DNA from: an uncultured Lachnospiraceae bacterium
Lineage (GTDB): Bacteria > Bacillota > Clostridia > Lachnospirales > Lachnospiraceae
NCBI GenBank assembly: GCA_910587105.1
Contig: CAJUMB010000006.1
Location: forward strand, 42,850-106,849
Reading direction: 5' to 3'
Length of the DNA: 64,000 nt
Part shown: positions 17,481 through 25,710 of the stretch, in pieces
Layout of the letters: every line of letters starts with the position of its first letter
Numbering within the stretch: the stretch's first letter is position 1
Position numbers and translations under genes: made by a program
Notes under the pieces: model-generated
Database searches by the model: none
What the model saw: only the letters and a program-made list of their open reading frames with translations
Told to the model about the DNA's origin: nothing

Positions 17481-18699
17481 CAATATTCTGCGGGTACAGA
17501 TGTTTGGTACTTTTTCTATGACATGGAATGGTATGCCGGTCACTGGCAGGTCCAAATCCCGGGAAACCCAGTTTGCATATTTGATGCAGATACTTCTTCA
17601 CAGCCGTGCTTCCGGCGTCAGCCGGGACCGCCTGGAACATATCCTTTTTGAGGACAGGGATATTGCAGACATCCACCATGCCATGCGCAGTGTCATTTAT
17701 AATGCAAAGAAAAAGCTGAAAGCGGCAGGCCTGCCGGATGTAAATTATATCAGACAGCACAAGGGCGTTTATCACTGGACGGAGGAAATTCCAGTATTTG
17801 AAGACGCGGCGGAATTCGACCGGCTTACTCTGAAAGCAAGAGGGGAAGAAGACCCCGCAGAGGCGCTGAAGCTCTATCTGGATGCCTGTCACTGCTATAC
17901 AGGAGAATTTCTTGGAGCACAGGTGGGCATCTTATGGGCAGCACAGGAGGCACGGCGGTACAGGGCGCTGTTTTTTGCCTGTGTGGAGAAGGCGGCGGAA
18001 TTACTGCGCAGCAGCCAAGATTATCCTCAGATGGAGGCCCTGGGGCTCTATGCCGCCAGAGTCAGCCCCCTGGCAGACTGGGAGACTATCACCATGGAGG
18101 CTCTGGTGTCTATGGGACGGTATGAAGACGCCCGAAAGCTGTATGATAATACTGTGGAACTCTACTTTCAGGAACAGGGGCTGCGTCCGTCCGGCAGGCT
18201 CATGGAACTTCTGGACAGACTTGGCTCTCAGATGGGACACCATTATGAGGTATTGGATGAAATACAGGGAAAGCTCACCGAGGGCAGCGGCGTGCCGCCT
18301 GGAGGCTATCTATGCCCGTATCCGGTGTTCCAGGGCATTTATCGGATGGTGGCACGAATGATGGAGCGGGGCGGCCAATCTGTGTACCTGATGCTGTGTA
18401 CTGTGGTGGACAGCAAAGGAATTCCCATGCGTGAGGGGCCTCTTCTGGGAGAATTGTCCCATCGGCTGGAAGAAGCTATCCGCCTGTCCGTACGCCGCGG
18501 CGATGCTATCAACCGTTACGGCGCCGGGCAGTATCTTCTCCTGCTGGTGAATACCACCCGGGAAAACTGCCGCATTTTGCAGAAACGTATTAACTGCCGT
18601 TTCCTCACAGGCCGTCAGCGCACCGGAGTCCAGTATTACGTCAACAGCGTTATCTGTGAGGCAGACAGTGCGGATGCTGCCGGAACAAGGAAGGGGTGA
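17467..18699 (+). CDS. wHTH-BTAD transcriptional regulator with a GGDEF-like end, locus A
   Basis: 410 residues. N-terminal winged-helix domain (about 6-100; ILRVQMFGTFSMTWNG ... SVIYNAKKKLKAAG) of the SARP/AfsR type, followed by a bacterial transcriptional activation (BTAD) TPR-like domain (about 110-260; LYLDACHCYTGEFLG ... WETITMEALVSMGRYEDARKLYD). The C-terminus (about 280-400) has the pattern RRGDAINRYGAGQYLLLLVNT, which resembles a GGDEF domain whose GGDEF signature is lost (GAGQY), so it is probably not a cyclase but may still bind a ligand. A terminal regulator of this kind is likely to act on its own operon. Start at ATG 17467, inside the sipW 3' end. Counterpart: 20585-21820. Confidence 0.85.
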   Translation: MKIDDNILRVQMFGTFSMTWNGMPVTGRSKSRETQFAYLMQILLHSRASGVSRDRLEHILFEDRDIADIHHAMRSVIYNAKKKLKAAGLPDVNYIRQHKGVYHWTEEIPVFEDAAEFDRLTLKARGEEDPAEALKLYLDACHCYTGEFLGAQVGILWAAQEARRYRALFFACVEKAAELLRSSQDYPQMEALGLYAARVSPLADWETITMEALVSMGRYEDARKLYDNTVELYFQEQGLRPSGRLMELLDRLGSQMGHHYEVLDEIQGKLTEGSGVPPGGYLCPYPVFQGIYRMVARMMERGGQSVYLMLCTVVDSKGIPMREGPLLGELSHRLEEAIRLSVRRGDAINRYGAGQYLLLLVNTTRENCRILQKRINCRFLTGRQRTGVQYYVNSVICEADSADAAGTRKG

Positions 18700-18703
18700 G
18701 CAC

Positions 18704-19195
18704 ATGGAAAAGACCCAGTGGTACATAGGCACACCCAACGGTGTAGTTCTGTGCGTAGACCAGTACGGGGGACAGCAGCTGGCAGGCAGACTCTGCCACG
18801 CATATAGCGAAAAGCCTATACCCATCACCCATATGGAACAATTCTTATTTGAACTGGAACATTTTTACGACTCTATCAATTTTCCCCATCCCGGTACCAA
18901 CAGCCGGACATTTGAAGGAGAGATACCGCACATAAGCCAGAGCACAGGGAGGACAAAGGTCATGAATGATGAAGAATTATTGAATATGCATGGAGATCTG
19001 GGAACATTTATCATCCGCGTCCAGCATCGGCAGAACAGCAGCTGGCAGGGCCGCATCACCTGGATGGACCAGGATAAGACCGTGTATTTCCGATCCATGT
19101 GGGAGATGTTAAAATTAATTGACAGTGCTGTGGGCACAGCAGGAGGGCAGGAAAAACAGATGGATGAGCCGTCCTGGACGGGGAATACTGAATAG
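18704..19195 (+). CDS. Conserved small protein of unknown function, locus A
   Basis: 163 residues, no signal peptide or TM. Features: KTQWYIGTPNGVVLCVDQ at the start, FYDSINFPHP near 60, and the strongly conserved GTFIIRVQHRQNSSWQGRITW with YFRSMWEMLKLIDSAVG at the end. It follows the BTAD regulator by four bases after AAGGAAGGGGTGAG, and the locus B pair (20585, 20089) has the same arrangement, so it is probably a partner or effector of that regulator. I do not recognise a named family. Its last third is almost identical in DNA to the locus B copy, much more so than the other genes. A strong terminator follows at once. Confidence 0.72.
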   Translation: MEKTQWYIGTPNGVVLCVDQYGGQQLAGRLCHAYSEKPIPITHMEQFLFELEHFYDSINFPHPGTNSRTFEGEIPHISQSTGRTKVMNDEELLNMHGDLGTFIIRVQHRQNSSWQGRITWMDQDKTVYFRSMWEMLKLIDSAVGTAGGQEKQMDEPSWTGNTE

Positions 19196-19196
19196 T

Positions 19197-19245
19197 AAAA
19201 AACCGCCGGGCGGGCTTTGAAGAAGAGCCTGCCAGGCGGTTTTTT
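19197..19245. terminator. Bidirectional terminator between locus A and the Uma2 gene
   Basis: A long stem (AAAAAACCGCC with GGCGGTTTTTT, extended by GGGCGGGCT with AGCCTGCC) begins two bases after the stop codon of the last locus A gene. A T-run is present on both strands, so it can end transcripts from locus A and from the convergent Uma2 gene. Confidence 0.88.
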
Positions 19246-19343
19246 CACTGCTTTTCGATTGCGTATTCCTGAACTGCATCCTTTACTGCAGTATGCTGTC
19301 AGCATATCTGCAACCATGGATTTCCCGAATTTATATAAATCCC

Positions 19344-19889
19344 CTACAATGTATTTTCAAATAATTCCCCCAGCCGCATAGTCACATGCGGGAATGCCCG
19401 AAGAGAGATTACCTTTTCAGCATTATAGGCTTCGTCCTCTTTGTCCTCTTCCAGCATCAGGGAATCCTGCAGAACGTACTGGCCGTCCTGGAGATAATAA
19501 ATTTCTATTGACTTGGAACGGGGGTCCACAATCCAATATTCTTCCACCCCTTTCAGGCGGTAGAGTTCTTTCTTCTCCCCCCGGTCCCTCTTGGCCGTGG
19601 AGGGGCTTAATGTTTCTACAATAAATCTGGGGACTCCCCCATATCCTTTCGGCGTGATCTGCTTTCGATCGCATAAGACAAGAATGTCCGGAACCAGACA
19701 GCTGTCATCTTCAAATAGAAGATTAAGATTCTCCAGATATACCAGACACAGGCTGTCTTTCAACTGGCTGCTGACGGTCTGATGGATGTTCAGATTCACT
19801 GTGGCATGGTTAAAGCTGTCTGGTGACATATTATAAATAGTTCCGCAGATTTTTTCTGTTTTTTTGTAATCGCTTTTAATTAAGGGCAT
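19344..19889 (-). CDS. Uma2-family (DUF820) PD-(D/E)XK-like protein
   Basis: 181 residues. Uma2 pattern: CLVPDILVLCDRK (Asp of the nuclease core), FIVETLSPSTAKRDRGEKK (Glu and basic residues), and LYRLKGVEEYWIVDPRSKSIEIY. These proteins carry a restriction-endonuclease-like fold of unknown physiological role and are common, often in many copies, in bacteria with mobile DNA. Start ATG 19889 follows AAAGGAG. It has its own strong promoter at 19911-19938 and lies alone between the two converging pilus loci, which suggests later insertion or a marker of the duplication joint. Confidence 0.85.
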   Translation of the reverse strand: MPLIKSDYKKTEKICGTIYNMSPDSFNHATVNLNIHQTVSSQLKDSLCLVYLENLNLLFEDDSCLVPDILVLCDRKQITPKGYGGVPRFIVETLSPSTAKRDRGEKKELYRLKGVEEYWIVDPRSKSIEIYYLQDGQYVLQDSLMLEEDKEDEAYNAEKVISLRAFPHVTMRLGELFENTL

Positions 19890-19910
19890 CCGGTTATCTC
19901 CTTTTTCTCA

Positions 19911-19938
19911 ATTATAGCAAATGCATATACCTTGTCAA
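19911..19938 (-). promoter_or_regulatory. Sigma-A promoter for the Uma2 gene
   Basis: Read on the minus strand: TTGACA, 16-base spacer, TATAAT, ending about 20 bases before the start codon region. Both hexamers match the consensus perfectly. Confidence 0.8.
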
Positions 19939-19957
19939 CAAAGAACCTGGCCGGGTC

Positions 19958-20090
19958 TTATCTAAGTAAAAGCTTCTGCAAAATGATATCCATCTGTTCT
20001 TCCTGCCCTCCGGCTGCGCCCACAGCGCTGCCGATAAGCTTCAATCCCGTATGCGGAAGGAGCTGAAAAAGGAGATCACGGTATAAGGTT
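19958..20090 (-). pseudogene. Tail of a third copy of the small unknown gene
   Basis: Reading the minus strand gives LKLIGSAVGAAGGQEEQMD followed by a short end and a stop at 19958. This matches the C-terminal end of the small proteins of locus A (LKLIDSAVGTAGGQEKQMD) and, less well, locus B (LKLIDSAVGTSGGQ). The frame runs up to the stop codon of the intact locus B copy and has no start of its own. It is the remnant of a further paralogue, closer to the A version, left directly downstream of the B version. It could be a leftover of unequal recombination. Confidence 0.75.
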
Positions 20091-20577
20091 ATTCTTTTGT
20101 CCAGGAGGGATCTTCCTGGCTTTCCAGCTGCCCTCCTGACGTACCCACAGCACTGTCAATTAATTTTAACATCTCCCACATGGAGCGGAAATACACGGTC
20201 TTGTCCTCCTCCATCCATGTAATACGACCCTGCCAGCTGCTGTTCTGCCGGTGCTGGACGCGGATGATAAATGTCCCCAGGTCCCCGTGCCTGTCCATTA
20301 ATTCTTCGTCACTCATAATCTTTGCCCTCCCTGTCCTGCAGTTTCCCGGCTGTGCGCTGCCATCCTGGAATGTCCGGCTGGCGGCGGTTGGATGGGGAAA
20401 ATTAATCGAATCATAAAAATGCTCCATTTCAAATAAAAGCTGCTCTATATTGGCAAAAGGGATTTCCTTTCTGCTGTAGCTGTGGCAGAGCCTGCCGCTT
20501 AACGTGCGTCCTGCCGCCTGGTCCACACATAGAACCACGCCATTGGGTGCTCCTATGTACCACTGGGTTTTTGACAT
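20089..20577 (-). CDS. Conserved small protein of unknown function, locus B
   Basis: 162 residues, no membrane segment. Same plan as the last gene of locus A: KTQWYIGAPNGVVLCVDQ start, FYDSINFPHP, GTFIIRVQHRQNSSWQGRITW and YFRSMWEMLKLIDSAVG near the end. It starts seven bases after the stop of the BTAD regulator. The function is unknown; pairing with the same type of regulator in both loci points to a shared regulatory task. The DNA of its last third is nearly identical to the A copy in inverted orientation, which suggests gene conversion or recent exchange between the two ends. No terminator is seen right after it; a decayed paralogue tail follows. Confidence 0.72.
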   Translation of the reverse strand: MSKTQWYIGAPNGVVLCVDQAAGRTLSGRLCHSYSRKEIPFANIEQLLFEMEHFYDSINFPHPTAASRTFQDGSAQPGNCRTGRAKIMSDEELMDRHGDLGTFIIRVQHRQNSSWQGRITWMEEDKTVYFRSMWEMLKLIDSAVGTSGGQLESQEDPSWTKE

Positions 20578-20584
20578 AAGCCTC

Positions 20585-21820
20585 TTATCCTTTCCTCTTG
20601 TTCATGAGGTTATCCCTTTTCTCAGCAGTGCAGATAACGCTACTCACATAATACCGCACCCCAGTCCTCTGTCTTCCGACCAGAAAATTATAGTTGATCC
20701 TTCTCTGAAGCACACTGCAGTCCTCCCGGGTGAGGTTCACCAGCAGTACCAGGTACTGACCCCTCCCGTACCGGTTGATGGCATCTCCCCGGCGTACAGA
20801 CTGGACGATAGCGTTTCCCAGCCTCTGGGACAGATCTTCCAGCATAGGGCCTTCTTTCATAGGGTTCCCCTTGCTGTCCACAACGGTACAGAGCATCAGA
20901 TAGACAGACTGTCCGCCCCGCTCCATAACCCTGGCCATCATCTGGTAAATTCCCTGAAACACTGGATAAGAACACAAATATCCGCCGCTTTCTGCGCTGT
21001 TTTCAGACAGTTTTGCCTGGATATCATCCAGCACCGCATAATGGTGTCCCATCTGGCTGCCCATCTTGTCAAGCAGCTCCATCAGACGTTTAGACGGTCT
21101 GAGACCCAGTTCCTGCAGATACAGGTCTACTGTGTCATCGTAGAGTTTCCGCGCATCTGTATAACGTCCCATCAAAATCAGCGCCTCCATGGTGATCGTC
21201 TCCCAGTCTGCCAGAGGGCTTACCTTTGCGGCATAAAGGCCCAGTTCCTCCATTCGGGGGTAATTATGAGACAGGCGCAGAAGCCCGGCGGCTTTCTCTA
21301 CACAGGTGCAGAAAAGGGCACGGTAGCGGCGTGCTTCCTGTGCCGCCCACACAGCAGTCTGATTTCCCAAAAATTCTCCGGTATAGCAGTGGCAGGCATC
21401 CAGATAAAGGGCAAGGGCCCGCTCTGCCTCCTGTTCCTGAGCTGCCTCCCGGCTGATTTCGTCCATCTCTGCGGCGTCTTCCCTGACTGGAATTTCTTCT
21501 GTCCAGTGATAGACACCGCCCTGGTTTTCAATATATCTGGCGGGGGGCAGGCCGGCTGCCGTCAGTTTTTTCTTTGCATTGTAAATAACGCTGCGCGCAG
21601 CATGGTGGATATCTGCGATGTCCCGGTCACTGAACAGTGCCTGCTCCAGATGTTCCCGGCTGACTCCCTCCTTCCGGTTATGCAGAAGAAGCTGCATCAG
21701 GTAATTGAACTGGGTCTCTCCGGACTTGGAACCACCTGTGACCGGCCTGCCGTTCCATGTCATGGAAAAGCTGCCGAACATCTGTACGTATAAAATATTA
21801 TCCCTTGCGTTATGCTTCAT
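20585..21820 (-). CDS. wHTH-BTAD transcriptional regulator with a GGDEF-like end, locus B
   Basis: 411 residues from ATG 21820; the frame is open to 21934, but 21820 matches the start of the A copy (MKHNARDNILYVQMF against MKIDDNILRVQMF) and follows GGGGATA. Winged helix (about 8-105), BTAD domain (about 115-265; LYLDACHCYTGEFLG), and a C-terminal part with RRGDAINRYGRGQYLVLLVN resembling a GGDEF domain without its active signature (GRGQY). It probably senses a ligand or partner and activates locus B; it may also act on locus A, since both loci share the upstream palindrome. The gene follows sipW of locus B with a gap of 147 bases if the short start is used. Confidence 0.83.
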   Translation of the reverse strand: MKHNARDNILYVQMFGSFSMTWNGRPVTGGSKSGETQFNYLMQLLLHNRKEGVSREHLEQALFSDRDIADIHHAARSVIYNAKKKLTAAGLPPARYIENQGGVYHWTEEIPVREDAAEMDEISREAAQEQEAERALALYLDACHCYTGEFLGNQTAVWAAQEARRYRALFCTCVEKAAGLLRLSHNYPRMEELGLYAAKVSPLADWETITMEALILMGRYTDARKLYDDTVDLYLQELGLRPSKRLMELLDKMGSQMGHHYAVLDDIQAKLSENSAESGGYLCSYPVFQGIYQMMARVMERGGQSVYLMLCTVVDSKGNPMKEGPMLEDLSQRLGNAIVQSVRRGDAINRYGRGQYLVLLVNLTREDCSVLQRRINYNFLVGRQRTGVRYYVSSVICTAEKRDNLMNKRKG

Positions 21821-21967
21821 TATCCCCGCCTTTATTTTTATCTTTTTCATTCTTCCTCTGGGAGCGTGCCTTTTACAGGCCTTCTCGCCGCCTGCACAAC
21901 ACGCCTGGAACGGGATTTCTGCGCCGGATTTCATCTGCGCAACCCGCTGATACTCTGCCCTGGTCTG

Positions 21968-22534
21968 TTATGGCGCCTGCTGGCTCCCAGCCAGCTTCTC
22001 TTTTCTCCGGGCCCGGATTCTGCCTGCCAGAATATTGAACATGGCCCCGCAGGCGGCAAAGCAGATCACATATGCTTTGCCGATTTTACTGGTATACAGG
22101 GTCATGACGCCTCCGATCAAGGGGTAATGGCGGGCTACCCGGCCGGACAGCTGGCCATAGAGCACATCTTCCATATCTTTTTGAGCATTGGCATCGCCTT
22201 TTGTGGTAAAGGTTCCCTCCACCACATGGTTCTCCACCACCCGGTGGGTGATAATGGAATCTCCGCTTTGAAAGGCAATAATGTCCCCGGCGGCGATCTC
22301 CTCCGGGGCGGCCTCCTCCACGTAAATGACACTGTGGACGGGGATTTCCGGCTCCATGCTGCCGCTGACCACTTCATAGATGTCATACCCCAGGAACCGG
22401 GGCACCGTGACTGCCAGACTGGCAGCTATAACAGCAAGAAGCATACACGTTCCGGCAATGTTACACAGGGCGGGGATGATCCCCCCGCCCTTTTTCCTGG
22501 AAGGCTGCCCGGACGGCAGCTTTCCCCTACTCAA
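21968..22534 (-). CDS. sipW: SipW-type signal peptidase I (Ser/His), locus B
   Basis: 188 residues. Ser59 in VVSGSMEPEIP and His97 in IITHRVVEN form the ER-type Ser/His dyad; FTTKGDANAQKDMED matches the region seen in the A enzyme. TM segments at about 25-47 and 148-170. The likely substrates are the two SipW-type proteins at 24383 and 25187. Its start overlaps the 3' end of the MucBP-like gene by eight bases, so the two are probably translationally coupled. The C-terminal tail is Arg/Lys-rich (RIRARRKEK). Confidence 0.9.
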   Translation of the reverse strand: MSRGKLPSGQPSRKKGGGIIPALCNIAGTCMLLAVIAASLAVTVPRFLGYDIYEVVSGSMEPEIPVHSVIYVEEAAPEEIAAGDIIAFQSGDSIITHRVVENHVVEGTFTTKGDANAQKDMEDVLYGQLSGRVARHYPLIGGVMTLYTSKIGKAYVICFAACGAMFNILAGRIRARRKEKLAGSQQAP

Positions 22535-23534
22535 TTTCTACCTTCTTTTTCCTGCGGACCAGCAGGAACCATGCCGCCGCGCCTACAGCCAGAAGCACTG
22601 CAGAGCAGATGCCCACCTTTGCAGCCAGCGGGAAATCCGCGATGCGCTTTGCGAAATCTTTCGCGTCCACAGCGGTATTGCCCATGCCTAAGTCTGTGTT
22701 GGCCAGAGGTGCCTCTTCATCGTCGATACGCTCCAGCTCCTGGGGGCCGGCATTTTCACCCTCCCCTTGTGCTTCGGCGGCTTCGTTTCCGCCTTCCTCA
22801 CCGGCTCCTTCCGCCTCATCGTCCGCGCCTTCTTCCCCACCTTCTTCTGCATCACCGCCGCCCTCCTGGGACGCTGGGGAATTTGCAGTGCCGGGAGCCG
22901 CAGGTGCCGCTGTGGCTGCGGGACGTGCCGGGGGAGCGATGGTTGCTGCAGGCCCTGTGGGCTGTGCTGTTCCCGGTACGGCTGTGGAAGTGTAGACAAA
23001 GTTAAACACATTGTCCGCTGCGTTTTCCTTCAGGGTTCCGGTCAGATTATACGCCTGGGGCTGGTAGCCTTCGATATATAGGTAGGCAATGACCGGTTCG
23101 TCGCCCACATTTCCGTAGTAAGTCTCGCTGGGAGCCAGCTGGCGGCCGCTGGTGTCCACGTAATTGACCGTGTAGGCCACCGCATTTCCCAGGATGCCGT
23201 AAACCACCACATAATCCATATCCGCGGTAACCGGGAAGGAGGATGTGCCTGTGGCAGTGTTGTTGTCCCTGCCGCTTTCACGGATTCCTTTGATATAATA
23301 CTTGCTGCCGTCGTTTAATTCCACCTGCCGCTGATTAAAGGCCACCCGGTCTCCGTAATGGAGGTTCTTTTTCACCACCATTTCTTTCCCGTTTATGGTT
23401 CCCTGGGCTCCGGAAAAAAAACGTACGGTATACGTGTAGCCGTCTGCCTCACTGGAGGCTAGGACCGGCAGTGTCTGTAAAAAGGCCAGGCACAGGGCCA
23501 GCAGGGGCCCGGATATCCGTTTCAGAACTTTCAT
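22527..23534 (-). CDS. MucBP-like surface protein with C-terminal TM, locus B
   Basis: 335 residues from ATG 23534, which follows GAAGGAGGGG and comes one base after the previous stop; the frame is open further upstream but without a ribosome binding site. Signal peptide about 1-27, then the module YIKGIRESGRDNNTATGT and VAYTVNYVDTSGRQLAPSE, a long Ala/Pro/Glu-rich linker (about 200-275), the block DDEEAPLANTDL, a gap of about 30 residues, a TM segment (about 305-325) and the basic tail RRKKK. Same order as the A paralogue, including the PLAN block. Cell-surface adhesin or anchor by inference. Confidence 0.72.
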   Translation of the reverse strand: MKVLKRISGPLLALCLAFLQTLPVLASSEADGYTYTVRFFSGAQGTINGKEMVVKKNLHYGDRVAFNQRQVELNDGSKYYIKGIRESGRDNNTATGTSSFPVTADMDYVVVYGILGNAVAYTVNYVDTSGRQLAPSETYYGNVGDEPVIAYLYIEGYQPQAYNLTGTLKENAADNVFNFVYTSTAVPGTAQPTGPAATIAPPARPAATAAPAAPGTANSPASQEGGGDAEEGGEEGADDEAEGAGEEGGNEAAEAQGEGENAGPQELERIDDEEAPLANTDLGMGNTAVDAKDFAKRIADFPLAAKVGICSAVLLAVGAAAWFLLVRRKKKVEIE

Positions 23535-23535
23535 A

Positions 23536-24369
23536 TCATTCCCCTCCTTCCCTGGTGTTTTTGTTTCTGCGCGCCATACCGTATAAGGATAACAGCAGAA
23601 GCACGCCGCCGCTGATACAGGCTGCCAGGATATAACCGTCCAGCCTGGTGTCATCCCCTGTCTGAACCATGGCGGTGGGGGTTCCCAGATCTGCTATGGG
23701 CTCTGTGGAAGGCCGTGCCGGTCCCGGAGGAGCCGGTGTCCCGGATGATGGCCGGGGTGTCTGGGGCGGGTTCTCTGAGGCCAGTTCCACCGCGAATTTC
23801 ATCTGCAGGTCTGCCAGAGTGTTCTGGTAGTCATTTCCCTGGGTCTCCCCGTCTAAAGCCACGTCCAGTCGGATGGAGCCCCCTTCCCCCTGTGCCAAGG
23901 TGTCCAGGAACAGATACTGCCCCTTATTTCCCAGGGCGTCAGCCGCCTGTTTCAGGCCTTCCCCTGCTCCGCTTTCTCCTTCCCCACCTACGGTATCACT
24001 GTCAAAGAAAACCGTCTCACGGCCGTCTTTGTCTGTGTAGGCAAGCCGGTAAGCATAGGCGCCGCCGCTGGTGCCGGAGTTGGCGCTTCTGTCCTCCAGG
24101 GAATACAGAATTTCATTAGTCATGTACCAGTCCGTGGAAGCAGAGTTTTTGTTTTTCAGTTTCATTTTGAGAACCGCGTTGTCTCCGGGCTGCATGCCGT
24201 AGATCACATCGTCCAGGTCTGAAGACTTGAAGCTGCTCTGCATTTTTTTATCTTCTGTAAAGGTAACGTCCCATCCCTTGTTGCCGTGGGAAGTCTCTCC
24301 ATAGGCAGCTGCCGGCATGGAAACGGTTAAGCCGGCTACCAGGAGCAGGCTGAGTATTTTCTTTTTCAT
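23536..24369 (-). CDS. Single-TM surface protein of the SipW group, locus B
   Basis: 277 residues. Signal peptide about 1-24 (ending PAAAYG), a beta-rich domain containing MQPGDNAVLKMKLKNKN and STDWYMTNEILYSLED, a Pro-rich linker (NPPQTPRPSSGTPAPPG, about 200-225), a TM segment (about 245-265) and a short basic tail. It corresponds to 15026-15838 in locus A. No named family is recognised. It is followed by the MucBP-like gene after one base. Confidence 0.75.
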   Translation of the reverse strand: MKKKILSLLLVAGLTVSMPAAAYGETSHGNKGWDVTFTEDKKMQSSFKSSDLDDVIYGMQPGDNAVLKMKLKNKNSASTDWYMTNEILYSLEDRSANSGTSGGAYAYRLAYTDKDGRETVFFDSDTVGGEGESGAGEGLKQAADALGNKGQYLFLDTLAQGEGGSIRLDVALDGETQGNDYQNTLADLQMKFAVELASENPPQTPRPSSGTPAPPGPARPSTEPIADLGTPTAMVQTGDDTRLDGYILAACISGGVLLLLSLYGMARRNKNTREGGE

Positions 24370-24382
24370 AGTCCCCTCCCTT

Positions 24383-25183
24383 TTAATCCAGGCTTAATAT
24401 GCCGTTTTCCACAGTAACTCTTTTCCCCCAGGCGCTCCACACCGCGTCTTCGGCGTTGTGCTCCTGCACCGCGTCCACTTTGGCTTCGATGCAGAACTGC
24501 GCCCCGTCGTAATCGTAGCTGGTGGTGATGGTGGTATACCCGTCTTTGGTTTCGGTTGTCTGTGTCACTTTGGTGGCTGTCATACCGTCAATGGAAAAGC
24601 TGTCTGCAAACAAAGGAGTGGTCTCTCCGGATTTCAGCAGCTTGGAGTAATATAAAACAGTACGTTCTGTGGTGGATGCCGATTCATCCACCAGCCATTC
24701 CCTGCCGGTATTCACAAGTCCCAGTTTGATCAGGCCCGGGGACAGGTCCCGGCGTTTGGCGGTGTCTGCCGTCTCACCGGCGTTTTCTCCATTTGGGGCG
24801 TCTGTCCAGTATTTATAAATGCTGACCCGCACATACTGGTTGATGGTTCCAGTGTTTTTTACCCGCAGTTCTTCTTTATATTTTCTGCCTATCTGCAGCT
24901 GTTCTCCTTTGGGGAGCATCTGGGTCAGCAGGGTGCCTGTGGATTCGTCCCAGCTGCCGTCTGCGGAATTGGCGTCATAGTTTCTCCAGGAAACACTTTT
25001 TCCGTTCTCCTCCAGGGTCACACCAATGTCGTACATCTGCACCCGGCTGGAATAGGTGTCGGAATAGTAGGCCAGCGCCGCCCGTGCTCCCCCGATGGAG
25101 GAGAATAAAAGCAGTGCCACAGCCAGGACAAAAACTGCCACTGTGGCGGCCGGGGAGGTGAGGAATTGTTTGATTTTCTTCAT
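24383..25183 (-). CDS. SipW-dependent exported protein, second in locus B
   Basis: 266 residues. The N-terminal hydrophobic segment ends GGARAALAYYSDTYSSRV, the SipW-type pattern. Conserved blocks ELRVKNTGTINQYVRVSIYKYW and LVNTGREWLVDESASTTERTVL match the A paralogue at 14236-15012, as does the end block AQFCIEAKVDAVQEHNAEDAVWSAWG. Probable fibre protein or fibre anchor outside the cell. It begins three bases after the preceding SipW-type gene ends. Confidence 0.8.
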   Translation of the reverse strand: MKKIKQFLTSPAATVAVFVLAVALLLFSSIGGARAALAYYSDTYSSRVQMYDIGVTLEENGKSVSWRNYDANSADGSWDESTGTLLTQMLPKGEQLQIGRKYKEELRVKNTGTINQYVRVSIYKYWTDAPNGENAGETADTAKRRDLSPGLIKLGLVNTGREWLVDESASTTERTVLYYSKLLKSGETTPLFADSFSIDGMTATKVTQTTETKDGYTTITTSYDYDGAQFCIEAKVDAVQEHNAEDAVWSAWGKRVTVENGILSLD

Positions 25184-25186
25184 AGG

Positions 25187-25696
25187 TTACACACTCCCTT
25201 CCACAGTTTTGGCGTCCACTTTCGCAGACCAGTCGGCATAAGGGGTTCCGTCTTCCCGGTACAGAACCGGCGTGGTCTCGTAGATGACTACTACGTTGAA
25301 ACTGGCCGGGTCTTTTACGTCCTCAGGGACGTTTTCGATTTTGATGTCCAGCACGTCTGTAGCCTCTCCGCCTTTTACGACATCACTATAGTAATAATAG
25401 CCGTCGCTGTCAGGACTCCATTTCCCGGAGGCATCGCTGTAGACCAGCTGATATGCTTCCCCGCAGAAGGCCCGTACCCGGATGTATACCGGTTCGGAGT
25501 CAGGTTCGCTTTTGATGGAGACGTGTTTGGTCCAGGCGGAAAATTCTTCCTCCACCGTGGTCCGGTCCCCCAATTCGATGGGATAGCTGCCCCTGGCCTG
25601 TGCGTAGGTGGTAAAATAGGCCCAGGCGCTTCCCGAAGCCGCCGAGAGAGTCAGGATGACAGCCAGGGCGGCCAGTATGGTTGTTTTCTTTTTCAT
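25187..25696 (-). CDS. SipW-dependent exported protein (TasA/camelysin-like), first in locus B
   Basis: 169 residues. SipW-type signal region ending GSAWAYFTTYAQA (about 22-34). The mature part keeps KHVSIKSEPDSEPVYIRVRAF, DSDGYYYYSDVVKGGE and NVVVIYETTPVLY, all with counterparts in the A protein at 13688. Start ATG 25696 follows AGGAGGC. The two SipW-type genes are adjacent, and the enzyme gene is at 21968 in the same operon. Confidence 0.82.
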   Translation of the reverse strand: MKKKTTILAALAVILTLSAASGSAWAYFTTYAQARGSYPIELGDRTTVEEEFSAWTKHVSIKSEPDSEPVYIRVRAFCGEAYQLVYSDASGKWSPDSDGYYYYSDVVKGGEATDVLDIKIENVPEDVKDPASFNVVVIYETTPVLYREDGTPYADWSAKVDAKTVEGSV

Positions 25697-25710
25697 GTTG
25701 ATCGGCCTCC

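Noticed and set aside
20504..21793. A long open frame of over 400 codons on the + strand opposite the locus B regulator
   Set aside because: It mirrors the codon pattern of the true gene on the other strand, has no ribosome binding site and yields a His/Pro/Leu-rich protein without any family pattern.
21812..23005. A long + strand frame opposite sipW and the MucBP-like gene of locus B
   Set aside because: Antisense shadow of GC-rich coding DNA; composition is Pro/His/Arg-rich and there is no start signal.
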